From assembly GCA_963792675.1 (NCBI GenBank), contig CAWBWT010000003.1:1-64000 (forward strand): a stretch of DNA of 64,000 bases, given 5' to 3'. Made by a program: the position numbers and the translations under genes. The stretch comes from JBBROS01 sp963792675. Its GTDB lineage: Bacteria > Pseudomonadota > Alphaproteobacteria > Acetobacterales > Acetobacteraceae. The notes beneath the pieces are model-generated. The model searched no databases and had not been told where the DNA came from. It saw only the letters and a program-made list of their open reading frames with translations. Positions 19,230 to 28,044 of the stretch are shown in pieces. Numbering within the stretch: the first letter of the stretch is position 1; the number at the start of each line of letters is the position of its first letter.

Positions 19230-21029
19230 ATGACCCAAACGAGCTCAAGCACTACGCGCAAGCTCGCGGTGGTCCTCTCGGCCGATGTGGCGAGCTACGT
19301 ACGGCTGACGCAGGCTGACGAGCACGGCACCCACCGTCGGCTGATGGCGTGTCGGACCGGCATCCTCAACCCCTTGGTTGAGCAGCACGGCGGCCGCGTC
19401 ACCTCGGGCACCGGCGACGGCATCATCGCCGACTTTCCAAGCGCGGCGTCAGCCGTCGAATGTGCCATGGCCATCCAGCAAGCAGTCGCATCGCTGATGG
19501 CTGACGAGCCTCCCGAGGGGCGGCTTGCCTTCCGGATCGGCATTGCGCTCGGGGACGTCAGTGTCGAGCCCGACGGCATCTATGGTGATGTCGTCAACAT
19601 CGCGGTGCGCCTGCAAGGCGAGGCCGAGCCAGGTGGGATTTGCGCGTCCCACGCCGTTTGCGAACAGGCAGCTCGGCCATTGGCCAAAGTCGCTCGCTTT
19701 GCTGCGATGGGTACGCGGGCGCTCAAGCATGTCGCTGACCCCGTGACCGCCTGGCGGGTGCGACCGGCAATGGCCGACGCGGACGACTTCGAGGCCAGCC
19801 AACAGCCAACCTGGGACGGTCCGGCCGTTGCAGTGCTGCCGTTCGAGATCTTCGGCGACACTGCCGAGGATCGCTGGTTTGCGGACGGGATCGCCGACGA
19901 TCTGATTGCGGCGCTGGGCACTTGGGGTTGGTTTCCGGTGATCGCTCGGCAGTCCTCGTTCGCCTACCGCGGCCAGCCGACGTCGGCGCAGCGCATCGCG
20001 CGCGAGTTGGGGGCGAGTTATCTTGTGGAGGGTCGCTTCCGGCGTGTGACGGGACGTGTCCGCGTTGGCGTGCGGCTGATCGACGGCGGCTCCGGACGTC
20101 AAGTCTGGGCAGGGAGTTGCGAACGCCCGATCAGCCACCTGTTCGACATGCAAGATGAGCTCCTGTTCGAACTAGGGAGCCAGCTGGAATCCGAAGTGTC
20201 GCGCCGGGAACGGGACCGGGCCGCGGTTGTCGGCCGGGCCGGCGATCTCGACGCCTACCTCGTCCTGCAACGGGGACTATGGCATCAGTTTCAAAGAACC
20301 CCCGCACACGGTGCCGAAGCGCGCCGCCTCTTCCGTGAAGCGATCGCCATCGATCCCGGGTACGCCCTGGCGTGGGGGGCACTCGCACGAGCCACCGCGG
20401 GGGCTGCGGAACGAGACCAGACGAACGTGCCGCCGGCAAGCAGCTTTGCCGAGGCTCTGGAGATGGCGCAGGAGGCGGTTCGCCTCGATGGGTCGTCTGG
20501 CGAGAATTGGTATTCCGTGGGGGAGACGCGCCTGCTGGCCACTCACCTGCTTCCGGAAAAGGGGTGGGAGGCCTGCCTAGCAGCGCTCGAGCAATCGCTG
20601 GCCTGCAATCCCAGCCACGTCGCCGCACGTGCCCGGCTGACCCTGCCGCTTGCCTGCACGGGCCGCGCCGTTGAGGCGAAGCAGGCCGCCGAACTCGCGC
20701 TGCGCTTGAGTCCGCGCGACGCGCGGGCGAGTATCTGGCTGTCAGGTCTATCCTTGTCGCATTACCTGCTGGGCGACTACGAGGCGGCGGTTGCAGCAGC
20801 GCGCCGCTCGCTGGCTTTGCGGCCGAACTGGGGACCGGTGCTCCATTCGTTGGCGGCCGGTCTGGCGTTGCTTGGCCGCCGAGACGAAGCCGCCGAAGCA
20901 TTTCAGCATCTGCTTCGGGTGGAGCCGGATGCAATCGAACGCGAGGAGCTGTTCGTGCGCAGCGTAACCCAAGCCACAGATCGGGAGCACCTGCTGCGGG
21001 GATTTTACCTGGCTGCCGAAGGCCGATAA
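19230..21029 (+). CDS. Class III nucleotide cyclase with TPR repeats
   Basis: About 600 residues from ATG 19230. The N-terminal class III cyclase domain shows both metal-site regions (VLSADVASYVRL; TSGTGDGIIADFPSAASAV) and ends at RALKHVADPVTAWRVRP. A TolB-like middle follows (VAVLPFEIFGDTAEDRWFAD; ARELGASYLVEGRFRR), then TPR-type repeats (AIDPGYALAWGALARA; RSLALRPNWGPVLHSLAAGL). This architecture is common in alphaproteobacteria. It has no membrane helix, so it is likely cytosolic. Substrate choice (ATP or GTP) cannot be told by eye. Confidence 0.88.
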   Translation: MTQTSSSTTRKLAVVLSADVASYVRLTQADEHGTHRRLMACRTGILNPLVEQHGGRVTSGTGDGIIADFPSAASAVECAMAIQQAVASLMADEPPEGRLAFRIGIALGDVSVEPDGIYGDVVNIAVRLQGEAEPGGICASHAVCEQAARPLAKVARFAAMGTRALKHVADPVTAWRVRPAMADADDFEASQQPTWDGPAVAVLPFEIFGDTAEDRWFADGIADDLIAALGTWGWFPVIARQSSFAYRGQPTSAQRIARELGASYLVEGRFRRVTGRVRVGVRLIDGGSGRQVWAGSCERPISHLFDMQDELLFELGSQLESEVSRRERDRAAVVGRAGDLDAYLVLQRGLWHQFQRTPAHGAEARRLFREAIAIDPGYALAWGALARATAGAAERDQTNVPPASSFAEALEMAQEAVRLDGSSGENWYSVGETRLLATHLLPEKGWEACLAALEQSLACNPSHVAARARLTLPLACTGRAVEAKQAAELALRLSPRDARASIWLSGLSLSHYLLGDYEAAVAAARRSLALRPNWGPVLHSLAAGLALLGRRDEAAEAFQHLLRVEPDAIEREELFVRSVTQATDREHLLRGFYLAAEGR

Positions 21030-21128
21030 TGGCTGCACGCCAAATTGCGGCAGATCCTCTAACGCACGGTAAGCCTTCCAACGGCAACGCCTGATTACTG
21101 CCGAGAATCGCTGATCTCGGAGGCAACG

Positions 21129-22172
21129 TTGACGGCTCGATCTGATCACGGCAGCTTGGCAGCCATGACGCTTCCAGCCCCCCTGCCCGCTCCCACCCCC
21201 GCCGCGGCCGCGGCCAGCGATGTCGCACTGGACGGTCCCGTGCTTGCGGCGGGCGAGATCGCGGCGGTTCGGGCTTACGCCGACGCCAGCCGGGCCGCCG
21301 CCACGCTGCACGCTTACGCCTCCGATTGGCGCCGCTTTGCGCTCTGGTGCAGTGATCGCGACGCCGTGGCACTCCCTGCCGCTCCAGCCCTGGTCGCGGT
21401 GCACCTCTCGACCTTGGCGTCCCGCGGCCTCGCGCCGCCGAGCGTCGGCCGCGCCCTCGCCGCCATCGCCCACGCGCATCGGCGGGCGGGCTTGGTGCCG
21501 CCGCATCGCGCCGAGGGCGGCCAGGTGATCGGCGACGTCGTGGCGGGAATTCGCCGCGGCCACGGGAAGGCACCGGACCGCAAGGCGCCGGCCGACGCCG
21601 AGATCATGTTTGCCATGCTGCAGTCCATCCGCGGCGACGGTTTGGCGGTGCTGCGGGACCGCGCCTTGTTGTCGCTCGGCATGGCGATGGCCGCGCGCCG
21701 GTCCGAGCTGGTCGCGCTCGACGTCGCCGATCTCGCGTGGGAGGAGCGCGGTCTTCGCGTCACCATTCGCCGGTCCAAAACCGACCAGGACGGCGAAGGC
21801 GCCGTGATCGCCGTTCCTGAAGGCCGCCGGCTCACTCCCCTCACCCACCTGCGCACCTGGCTGGCTGCCGCTTCCATTACGGAAGGCCCAGTGTTTCGGC
21901 CGTTATGGAAAGGTGGGCGTCCGCGCCCTGGCCGGCTATCCGGTCACGCTGTTGCCCGGATCCTGCAAGCGCGCGCCGCCGCGGCCGGTCTCGACCCGGC
22001 GCTGTATGCCGGGCATTCGTTGCGGGCGGGCTTCATCACGGCCGCGGCTCGCGCAGGCGCCGACGTTTGGAAGATCCAGCAGGTGAGCCGGCACAAGAGC
22101 ATGCAGGTGCTGTCGGGCTACGTTCGAGATGCGCGCCTGTTCGACGACCATGCGGGCGAGCCATTCCTCTGA
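21129..22172 (+). CDS. Tyrosine recombinase/integrase
   Basis: 347 residues from TTG 21129 (first ATG 21165). An N-terminal SAM-like domain (AATLHAYASDWRRFALW) precedes the catalytic core. The first Arg is in MAMAARRSELVALD, the second box is AGHSLRAGFITAA, and the C-terminal His/Tyr are HKSMQVLSGYVRD, so all catalytic residues appear present. It faces the ParA/RHH pair tail-to-tail. It may act in plasmid dimer resolution or in integration of the neighbouring segment. Confidence 0.88.
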   Translation: MTARSDHGSLAAMTLPAPLPAPTPAAAAASDVALDGPVLAAGEIAAVRAYADASRAAATLHAYASDWRRFALWCSDRDAVALPAAPALVAVHLSTLASRGLAPPSVGRALAAIAHAHRRAGLVPPHRAEGGQVIGDVVAGIRRGHGKAPDRKAPADAEIMFAMLQSIRGDGLAVLRDRALLSLGMAMAARRSELVALDVADLAWEERGLRVTIRRSKTDQDGEGAVIAVPEGRRLTPLTHLRTWLAAASITEGPVFRPLWKGGRPRPGRLSGHAVARILQARAAAAGLDPALYAGHSLRAGFITAAARAGADVWKIQQVSRHKSMQVLSGYVRDARLFDDHAGEPFL

Positions 22173-22179
22173 CGAGGCG

Positions 22180-22503
22180 TCAGAAGCCGCGCTGCTCGAG
22201 CCATTCCCCGAGCGCCTCGTCGACGATCGCCTGTTTTTCCCGTCGGGTGCGGAAGGCCGCTTCGCGGAGCCGTTCCTGAGTTGTGAGCGGCAGCCGGACC
22301 GTCAAGGCGGTCCGGGGCTCCTCGGCCGGCGGCGGCGCGATATCCGGTCGGCGCACCCGGGCGGGCGGTGGCGGCGGCGCGGGTTCGGGAGGCGGCGGGG
22401 GCGCGGGTTCGGCGGCGCGAGGCACGTCGCCGGCCGGCGCGGCGGCGCCCTTCGGCACGCCGAGCAGCGAGGCATGAAGCGGAGCGGGAGCGGCTTTAGC
22501 CAT
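22180..22503 (-). CDS. Proline-rich protein with C-terminal RHH domain, ParA partner
   Basis: 107 residues. The N-terminal half is disordered (PPPPPEPAPPPPP). The last 45 residues, TALTVRLPLTTQERLREAAF plus KQAIVDEALGEWLEQ, look like a ribbon-helix-helix DNA-binding domain. ATG 22503 overlaps the ParA stop by 8 nt. In small plasmids a ParA is often paired with such an RHH centromere-binding protein (ParG/CopG-type), the most likely role here. Confidence 0.7.
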   Translation of the reverse strand: MAKAAPAPLHASLLGVPKGAAAPAGDVPRAAEPAPPPPPEPAPPPPPARVRRPDIAPPPAEEPRTALTVRLPLTTQERLREAAFRTRREKQAIVDEALGEWLEQRGF

Positions 22504-23125
22504 TGACGGCTCCATCGAGGCGGGTGGCGAGGTAGGTCCAGAGCGCCGCCACTTCCGCGGCGGACCGGGACTGCGGATCGAGCTCACCCGCGGTGCGGCC
22601 ATCTGTCATCGAAGTCGCGAAGTCGACCCGGCTCGCGAGCATGCTCGGGGCGACAGTCCCGTGCTGCGATAGGGCGATGGCGGCTTCGGCGGTGATCCTC
22701 GCCCGCGGCGTGACTTGGTTGACGACGAACACGAGCTTCTTCTTGACCCGGGTCACCAACTCGACCGTGCCGCCCACCGCACGCAGGTCATTCGGGCTGG
22801 GGCGGACGGGGACGACCACGAGGTCGGCGTAGCCGATGACCGCCGATATCGTTTCGGTAACGCTGGGCGGCGTGTCGATGAACAGGACGTCGACCCCCCC
22901 TGCCCTGCATGCCTTGATCGCGGATGGCAACCCGGCACCGACGTCGACAAAGACCGGCGTTTCCGCTCGGCGCGCGTTGAACCAGGCGGCCAAGCCTCCT
23001 TGAGGATCGGTGTCGGCGAGGGCGATCGTGCCGGCGCCAGCCCGTTCGGCTTCGACTGCGAGATGGCTTGACAGGGTGGTCTTCCCTGCCCCGCCTTTCC
23101 GGCTGGCCAATACGATGACTTGCAT
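22496..23125 (-). CDS. parA: ParA-family partition ATPase
   Basis: 209 residues, no N-terminal extension. The deviant Walker A KGGAGKTTLSSHLAVEAE lies at the N-terminus, Walker B is VLFIDTPPS, and VVVPVRPSPNDLRAVGG follows, typical of small plasmid ParA/MinD-like ATPases. The RHH gene follows directly and a large repeat array lies just upstream, the layout of a plasmid partition locus with its centromere upstream. Confidence 0.9.
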   Translation of the reverse strand: MQVIVLASRKGGAGKTTLSSHLAVEAERAGAGTIALADTDPQGGLAAWFNARRAETPVFVDVGAGLPSAIKACRAGGVDVLFIDTPPSVTETISAVIGYADLVVVPVRPSPNDLRAVGGTVELVTRVKKKLVFVVNQVTPRARITAEAAIALSQHGTVAPSMLASRVDFATSMTDGRTAGELDPQSRSAAEVAALWTYLATRLDGAVNG

Positions 23126-23279
23126 GTTTGGTGCGCACCCTTCCGGCTAGCCGCCTGCTCAGCCGCCGGTATAGCTTCACGCTCGTATGTCTTGCAATAC
23201 GCGCATACGTCTGCCTGTCCATCCGGCTGCCGGACCGCCCGGCTTTCTGGTCGTCTGCTCAGATATGCGCCTTTGCAAG

Positions 23280-24540
23280 CCGCCTGGCAGATAGACTGCT
23301 GGGCTTGCGTCTGGACGCCTTTCTGGCCGCCCTTCTGTGTATCTGCGCCGCCCTCCAGCAAGCCAGCCGGCTTGCTGGCTTGCTGGCCTGCTGGGAGGCC
23401 GCGCCTTCGCGCGCGTGTGTGGCCATTCTGACATAAATGATCCGCCCCCTTAAACGGCAAATGCATGCCAGCATGCCCGCTTGCGGGCGGTTGGGCAGGC
23501 CAGCTGTCCAGCTGTCCAGCTGGCTGTTTGACCGGAACGCTACCCAGACCACATCCAATGCAGACCTACCCGTAGAGCAGGCCTCCGCGATCAGAGGGCA
23601 GCTGGCTGGCTGACTGCGCTTCCGCCTGTGTGTGTGGCCGTTCTTACATATGTAATCCGCCCACTGAACGATAAATGCATGCCAGCACGCCGGCTTGCGG
23701 GCGGCTGGGTAGGCCAGCTGTCCAGCTAACTGTTTTACCGGAACGCTACCCAGACCACATCCAATGCAGACCTAACCGTAGAGCAGGCTTCCGCGATCAG
23801 AGGGCCGCATGCTGGCCGGATTGCTGGCTTGCTGGCTGGCTGCGCTTCCGCCTGTGTGTGCTGCCGTGCTAAAGTATCTGATCCGCCCACTGAACGATAA
23901 TTGCATGCCAGTCGCACGCCAGCAACCCGGCTAGCGCGCGGTCCAGCTGTCCAGCTGTCCAGCAAGCTGGCCGTCTGGCCGAACCGCTACCCAGGCCACA
24001 TCCAATGCAGACCTACCCATAGAGCAGGCCTCCGCGATCAGAGGGCAGCTGGCTCGCCGGCTGGCTGGCTGGCTGGCTGGCTGTACTTCCGCCTGTGTGT
24101 GGCCGTTCTAACATTTGTGATCCGCCCACTGAACGATAAATGCATGCCAGCATGCCCGCTTGCGGCCGGTTGGGTAGGCCAGCTGTCCAGCTAGCTGTTT
24201 GACCGGAACGCTACCCAGACCACATCCAATGCAGACCTACCCGCAGAGCAGGCTTCCGCGATCGGAGGGCGGCTTGCTGGCTGTTGCTGGCTGCTAGCTG
24301 GCTGCGCTTCCGCCTGCGTGTGTGGCCGTTCTAACATAGGTGTTCCGCCCACCGAACGATAAAATGCATGCCAGCACGCGCGGCTTGCGGGCGGTCGGGC
24401 AGGCCAGCTGTCCAACTGTCCAACTGTCCAACTGTCCAGCAAGTTGGCCGTCTGTCCGGAACGTTACCCAGGCCACATCCAAGGCAGACCTACCCGTAGA
24501 GAGGACTTCCGCGATCAGAGGGCAGCCGGCCCGGCGTGAT
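23280..24540. repeat. Array of five ~220-bp direct repeats beside parA
   Basis: Five copies of a long unit occur. One anchor block (TACCCAGACCACATCCAATG-type) starts at 23541, 23747, 23988, 24212 and 24465. A second anchor (ATCCGCCCACTGAACGATAA-type, then ATGCATGCCAGC) also occurs five times. Spacing is 206-253 bp. Units contain nested short repeats of TGTCCAGC and GGCTGGCT that vary in number, and the leading 150 bp is also low-complexity. The array has no recognised gene. Position upstream of parA suggests a centromere or origin region. Minus-strand frames in two units are similar (see findings), but coding is doubtful. Confidence 0.85.
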
Positions 24541-24666
24541 TACCTGCGGCCGCCTCGAACGGGCAGCACAATGGCCGCACCAGCGACGCCCGACAAACTG
24601 GCTGGCAGAACCTCGCCACCCGCGCCGAGCGTCACCAGGAGGGCAGAGGAGGGGAGGGGGCTTGGC

Positions 24667-24756
24667 GGAGGCGGATGGGAATCGAACCCACCACTCGCTT
24701 TCAGGCGAGTCTCTGGTTTTGAAGACCAGGGAAGCCACCAGACCCCAGTCGCCTCC
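24667..24756 (-). tRNA. selC: tRNA-Sec (anticodon UCA)
   Basis: 90 nt on the minus strand. The acceptor stem is GGAGGCG/CGCCTCC. The anticodon arm is CTGGT-CTTCAAA-ACCAG with UCA (24720-24722). The long extra arm GACTCGC...GCGAGT and the T-arm GGTTCGATTCC are as in selenocysteine tRNA. The unusual length and long variable arm separate it from other tRNAs. It pairs with SelA/SelB and the Sec-containing dehydrogenase at the other end of the window. Confidence 0.93.
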
Positions 24757-24816
24757 AGCGCCGCAACCATGACGGCGCAGGCGGGTGCGGGCAAGCCCGG
24801 TCCGCGGGCGCCGCCG

Positions 24817-25647
24817 CTACTTGACCGAACCGAGCGCCATGCCGCGCAGCAGGTAACGCTGCAGGAGCGCAAACAGGATTGCGACCGGAGCCGTAGCCAG
24901 CAGCGTCGCGGCCATGACGTGATGCCACTCGATCTGATAGCGGCCGCCGACCTGGGCGAAGATCATCACCGGCAAGGTGTACTTGCCCGACGACCGCATC
25001 AGGGTCAAAGCCAGCACGAACTCGTTCCAGCTATTGATGAAGGTGAAGAGGGTGGTCACCACAATCGCCGGTACCGCCAGCGGCAAAAAGATCCGGAGCA
25101 AGCTCACAGCCGGGGTGGCGCCGTCGATCGCGGCCGCCTCCTCCAGCTCTACAGGGACGGTGTCAAAGTAGCTGCGCAGCATCCAGATCGTGAAGGCCAC
25201 GTTAAACGCGGCGTAGGTCAGCACGAGCGCGCCGAGGTCGTCCACCAGCCCGGCCGCGACCACCAGCCGGAACAGGCCGAGCACCAGCACGATCGGCGAC
25301 ATCATCTGCGTGACCAGCAGGAACTGCCGGTACAGTCCCTTGCCGCGGAAGCGGCAACGGGACAGGGCGTAGGCGGCCGGAATGCCGAACGCAAGCGACA
25401 CCAGGGTGGCGCCGATGCTCACGTAAAGGCTGTTGAGCAGCGCACCCCCGAACCCGACCTTCTCCCACATCTCGGCGAAGTTGGCCCAGCGGAACGCGCT
25501 GAAAGTCCAGGTCGGCGGGTAGGTGAACAGCTCCTCGCGTGGACGCACCGCCGACACGAACATCACCCCGAACGGGAACAGCACGACTGCGAGCAGCGGC
25601 GACAACAGCAGCCAGTATACCAGGCTGCGGACCCGGCGGGACATCAC
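24817..25647 (-). CDS. Sugar-type ABC transporter permease (MalG-like)
   Basis: 276 residues with six predicted membrane helices. The EAA loop EEAAAIDGATPAVSLLRIFL (the site that contacts the ATPase) and TLFTFINSWNEFVLAL are typical of CUT1 sugar transporter permeases. It overlaps the other permease by 4 nt (ATGA). Its stop is about 60 bp from the tRNA-Sec gene. No ATPase gene is nearby, so it may use one encoded elsewhere. Confidence 0.88.
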   Translation of the reverse strand: MMSRRVRSLVYWLLLSPLLAVVLFPFGVMFVSAVRPREELFTYPPTWTFSAFRWANFAEMWEKVGFGGALLNSLYVSIGATLVSLAFGIPAAYALSRCRFRGKGLYRQFLLVTQMMSPIVLVLGLFRLVVAAGLVDDLGALVLTYAAFNVAFTIWMLRSYFDTVPVELEEAAAIDGATPAVSLLRIFLPLAVPAIVVTTLFTFINSWNEFVLALTLMRSSGKYTLPVMIFAQVGGRYQIEWHHVMAATLLATAPVAILFALLQRYLLRGMALGSVK

Positions 25648-26618
25648 TCCGCCGCGCCGGCGTCGTCGCTCCGGTCCTCTCCGCGCACGACCAGGTGCAC
25701 GTAGACGATCGTGAACGCGAGCAGCATGCCGAACATCACCAGCGACACCGCCGAGGCCTTGCTGAGCTGCCCGAACCGGAACGCCAGCTTGTAAAGGTAG
25801 GTCACAAGGATGTCGGTCCCGTTGGCCGGGCCGCCTTCGGTCATGACCCAGATGATCGGGAACGAGTTGAACACGTAGATCACATTCAGCACGACGGCGA
25901 TGCTGATGAACGGACGCAGCAGCGGCAAGGTCAGGCTACGGAACTGCTGCAGGCGGGTGGCGCCGTCGACGCGGGCCGCCTCGTAGATCTCCGGCGGCAG
26001 CGAGGACAAGCCGCCGAGCAGGATCGTCGTCGTGAACGGGATCGACACCAGGATGCCCACCAGAATCTCGACTGTGAAAGCCATGGGGGCAGTGGCGAGC
26101 CACTCGACCGGCTCCCTCAGCAGGCCCAAATCCATCAGCGTCGCGTTCACCAGCCCGTTGCGCCCGTTCAGCGCCCATCGCCACACCACCGCCGTCATCG
26201 TCAGCGAAATCGACCAAGGCAGCATGACAATCGTGCGGGCCAGGCCCCGACCGATGAACTCGTCGTTCAGGATCAGCGCGACCGGCATCGAGACCAGCAG
26301 CGTGCCGCCGACCACGGCACAGGTCCACGCCAAGGTGCGCAGCAACAAGTCGAGGAACAACGGGTCGCCGACCAGCGCGCGGTAGTTGTCCAGCCCGGCG
26401 AAGCCGCGCAGCTGCCCGAACCGGCTGACCGCGTGGAACGAGCTCCAAGTCAGGTCGACCACCGGATACAGGATGATCACCGTTGTCAGGACAAAGCTCG
26501 GGAGGATCAGCCAAAGGGGCGCCCCCTTCGTGGTCGTTCCGCCTGTCCGAAGCCGGACATGCGGAACCTTCGACCACTTCGCCCCCTTGAGCCGCGTCAA
26601 AGGCAGTGCCTTTGACAC
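25644..26618 (-). CDS. Sugar-type ABC transporter permease (MalF-like)
   Basis: 324 residues if it starts at GTG 26618. The hydrophobic core (APLWLILPSFVLTTVIILYP to the end) has six helices and the EAA loop PEIYEAARVDGATRLQQFRS. The first ~30 codons lie within palindromic repeats D and E1 and are unlike the family, so the natural start may have been displaced. Partner of the downstream MalG-like permease and the upstream binding protein. Confidence 0.8.
   Translation of the reverse strand: MSKALPLTRLKGAKWSKVPHVRLRTGGTTTKGAPLWLILPSFVLTTVIILYPVVDLTWSSFHAVSRFGQLRGFAGLDNYRALVGDPLFLDLLLRTLAWTCAVVGGTLLVSMPVALILNDEFIGRGLARTIVMLPWSISLTMTAVVWRWALNGRNGLVNATLMDLGLLREPVEWLATAPMAFTVEILVGILVSIPFTTTILLGGLSSLPPEIYEAARVDGATRLQQFRSLTLPLLRPFISIAVVLNVIYVFNSFPIIWVMTEGGPANGTDILVTYLYKLAFRFGQLSKASAVSLVMFGMLLAFTIVYVHLVVRGEDRSDDAGAAE
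26530..26577. repeat. Palindromic repeat D at the 5' end of the MalF-like gene
   Basis: Nested inverted repeat: outer GTGGTCG/CGACCAC, inner TTCCGC/GCGGAA and TGTCCG/CGGACA, followed by GGAACCTTCG. It shares the TTCC-stem-GGAACCTT plan of inserts A-C in the IS21 element and is longer. It is read in frame into the permease N-terminus. Confidence 0.6.
26596..26616. repeat. Palindrome E1 between the permease and binding-protein genes
   Basis: GTCAAAGGCAGTGCCTTTGAC (21 bp) is a near-perfect palindrome, with ACACCCTGCTCC beyond it. The same plan, hairpin followed by GGACCCGCTGG-like sequence, occurs at 33069-33085. It lies at the 5' end of the permease gene and may be a small palindromic repeat. 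Confidence 0.5.
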
Positions 26619-26640
26619 CCTGCTCCAAGCGCCCGGCGCA

Positions 26641-27877
26641 TCAGCGGGCGCGGATCTGGTCCACCTTGGTCGCGGCGTCCTGCATCGCCGCCTCGACCGG
26701 TTGCTGGCCCAGGTAGATCCGCTGCAGCGCCTGCACGGTGGTGTCGGCGATCTCCTCCCAGTCGGCGATCGTTGGCGCAAACTTCGCGTACGGCAATCCG
26801 GCGGCGAAAGCGGCCACGTCCTTGTTGGTTTTGTAGTAATCCTCGGCCGCATTGGCCTTCAGGATCGGCAGCAGGCCCTCGCCACGGTCGAACTTGTCGC
26901 GCCACTCCGGCTGATACGAAAACTGCATGAACGTCCAGGCGGCGTCCTTCACCTTCGACGAGGAGAACATCATGAGCGTGTCGGTCACGCCGTACGTCGC
27001 CTGCACCGACTTGACCGGGAACGGCAGCACCGCATAGCGCATCTTGGGCGCTTCCGCCTTCACCTGCGGGATCAGCATGGGGAAGGTGAAGATGATGCCC
27101 AGCTTGCCTTGCTTGAACAAGTTGAACACGTCCTCGCGGTTGTAGTTGGTCGGCGAGGGCTGCGTCAGCTTCTCGTCCACCAGCTTCTTGTAGAATGTGG
27201 CCGCCTCGATGGCCGGCGGGGAGCGCAGGCCGCTTTTCCCGTCCTTGGTGAATAGGTCGCCGCCGAAGGTCCAAAGCGCATAGTCGTAATAGGCGTCGGT
27301 CTCGATCTCCTTGCCCTGCAAGCCGAAGCCGAACGTGTCCGGCAGCTTGGCGATCTTCTGCGCCGCGTCGTGCAGCTCGTCCCAGGTCTTGGGCGGCGTG
27401 GCCCCGGCGCGATCGAACAGGTCGAGGTTGACCATCATCGCCCGCGCCGACGCCGCCACCGGCAGTCCCATCGTCTTGCCGCCGATCACGGACGGCGCCA
27501 TGAACACGTCGATGAACTTGCTTTTGAGGTCGGGCGTCAGATAGGAGTTCGAGTGGCTCGGCGACTCCCTGCGACGCGAAATCCAGCAGCCAGCGAGTGC
27601 CGATGATCGACAGGTCGGGCGCGGTGCCGCCGGCGATGTCGGTCGTCAAACGCTGCAGCAGGCTGTTCCAGGGAACCACCTCGAGCGCGACCTTGATGTC
27701 CGGGTGCGCCGTTTCGAACGCCGCGGCAAGCTGCTCGTAGTAGGGTTTCGTGAACGAGCTGTATTCCGCGATGGTGACATGCAGCGTGGTTGCCGCCCGG
27801 GCGGGCGACCACGGGGCGGCCAGCCCGATCATCGACAGCCCGAGTGCGGCGAGCCTTCTCGTCAGGGACAACGTCAT
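26641..27877 (-). pseudogene. Sugar-type ABC transporter substrate-binding protein, frameshifted
   Basis: Starting at ATG 27877, a signal peptide (LGLSMIGLAAPWSPARA) precedes a MalE-like solute-binding protein: TIAEYSSFTKPYYEQLAAAF, then PDLSIIGTRWLLDFASQGVA. Near 27548 one extra base moves the frame, after which LTPDLKSKFIDVFMAPSV and the rest continue to 26641 (VDQIRAR). The base could be a true mutation or a sequencing error. Without it the gene would be intact at ~411 codons. Confidence 0.8.
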
Positions 27878-28044
27878 CCATCGGCCTCCATGCTGGGTGT
27901 TCGAAGCGCGTTCCCCGGTGCCGATCATGGTGCCGACAATCGCTTGGGGGTCGGCAGCGCCGGTGCTCCTTCGCTCGCGTTCGATCGGCGAAGCATAAGA
28001 CGCCCGCGCCACGCTTGGCGACTGGCAATCCAGCAGCGCGCCTT

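Noticed and set aside
20131..21573. 480-codon minus-strand frame
   Set aside because: It is antisense to the cyclase-TPR and integrase genes and has no domain.
23735..24442. Small minus-strand ORFs in the repeat array as genes
   Set aside because: They follow the repeat sequence, units are not multiples of three, and start contexts are poor; kept only as a hypothesis.
23280..24540. CRISPR array
   Set aside because: Units are over 200 bp and imperfect, with no short repeat-spacer alternation and no cas genes.
24667..24756. tRNA for Ser or Leu
   Set aside because: The anticodon is UCA (reads UGA) and length and arms match tRNA-Sec.
22180..24756. Genomic island inserted at selC
   Set aside because: An integrase lies near tRNA-Sec, but no direct repeat of the tRNA 3' end was seen on the other side.
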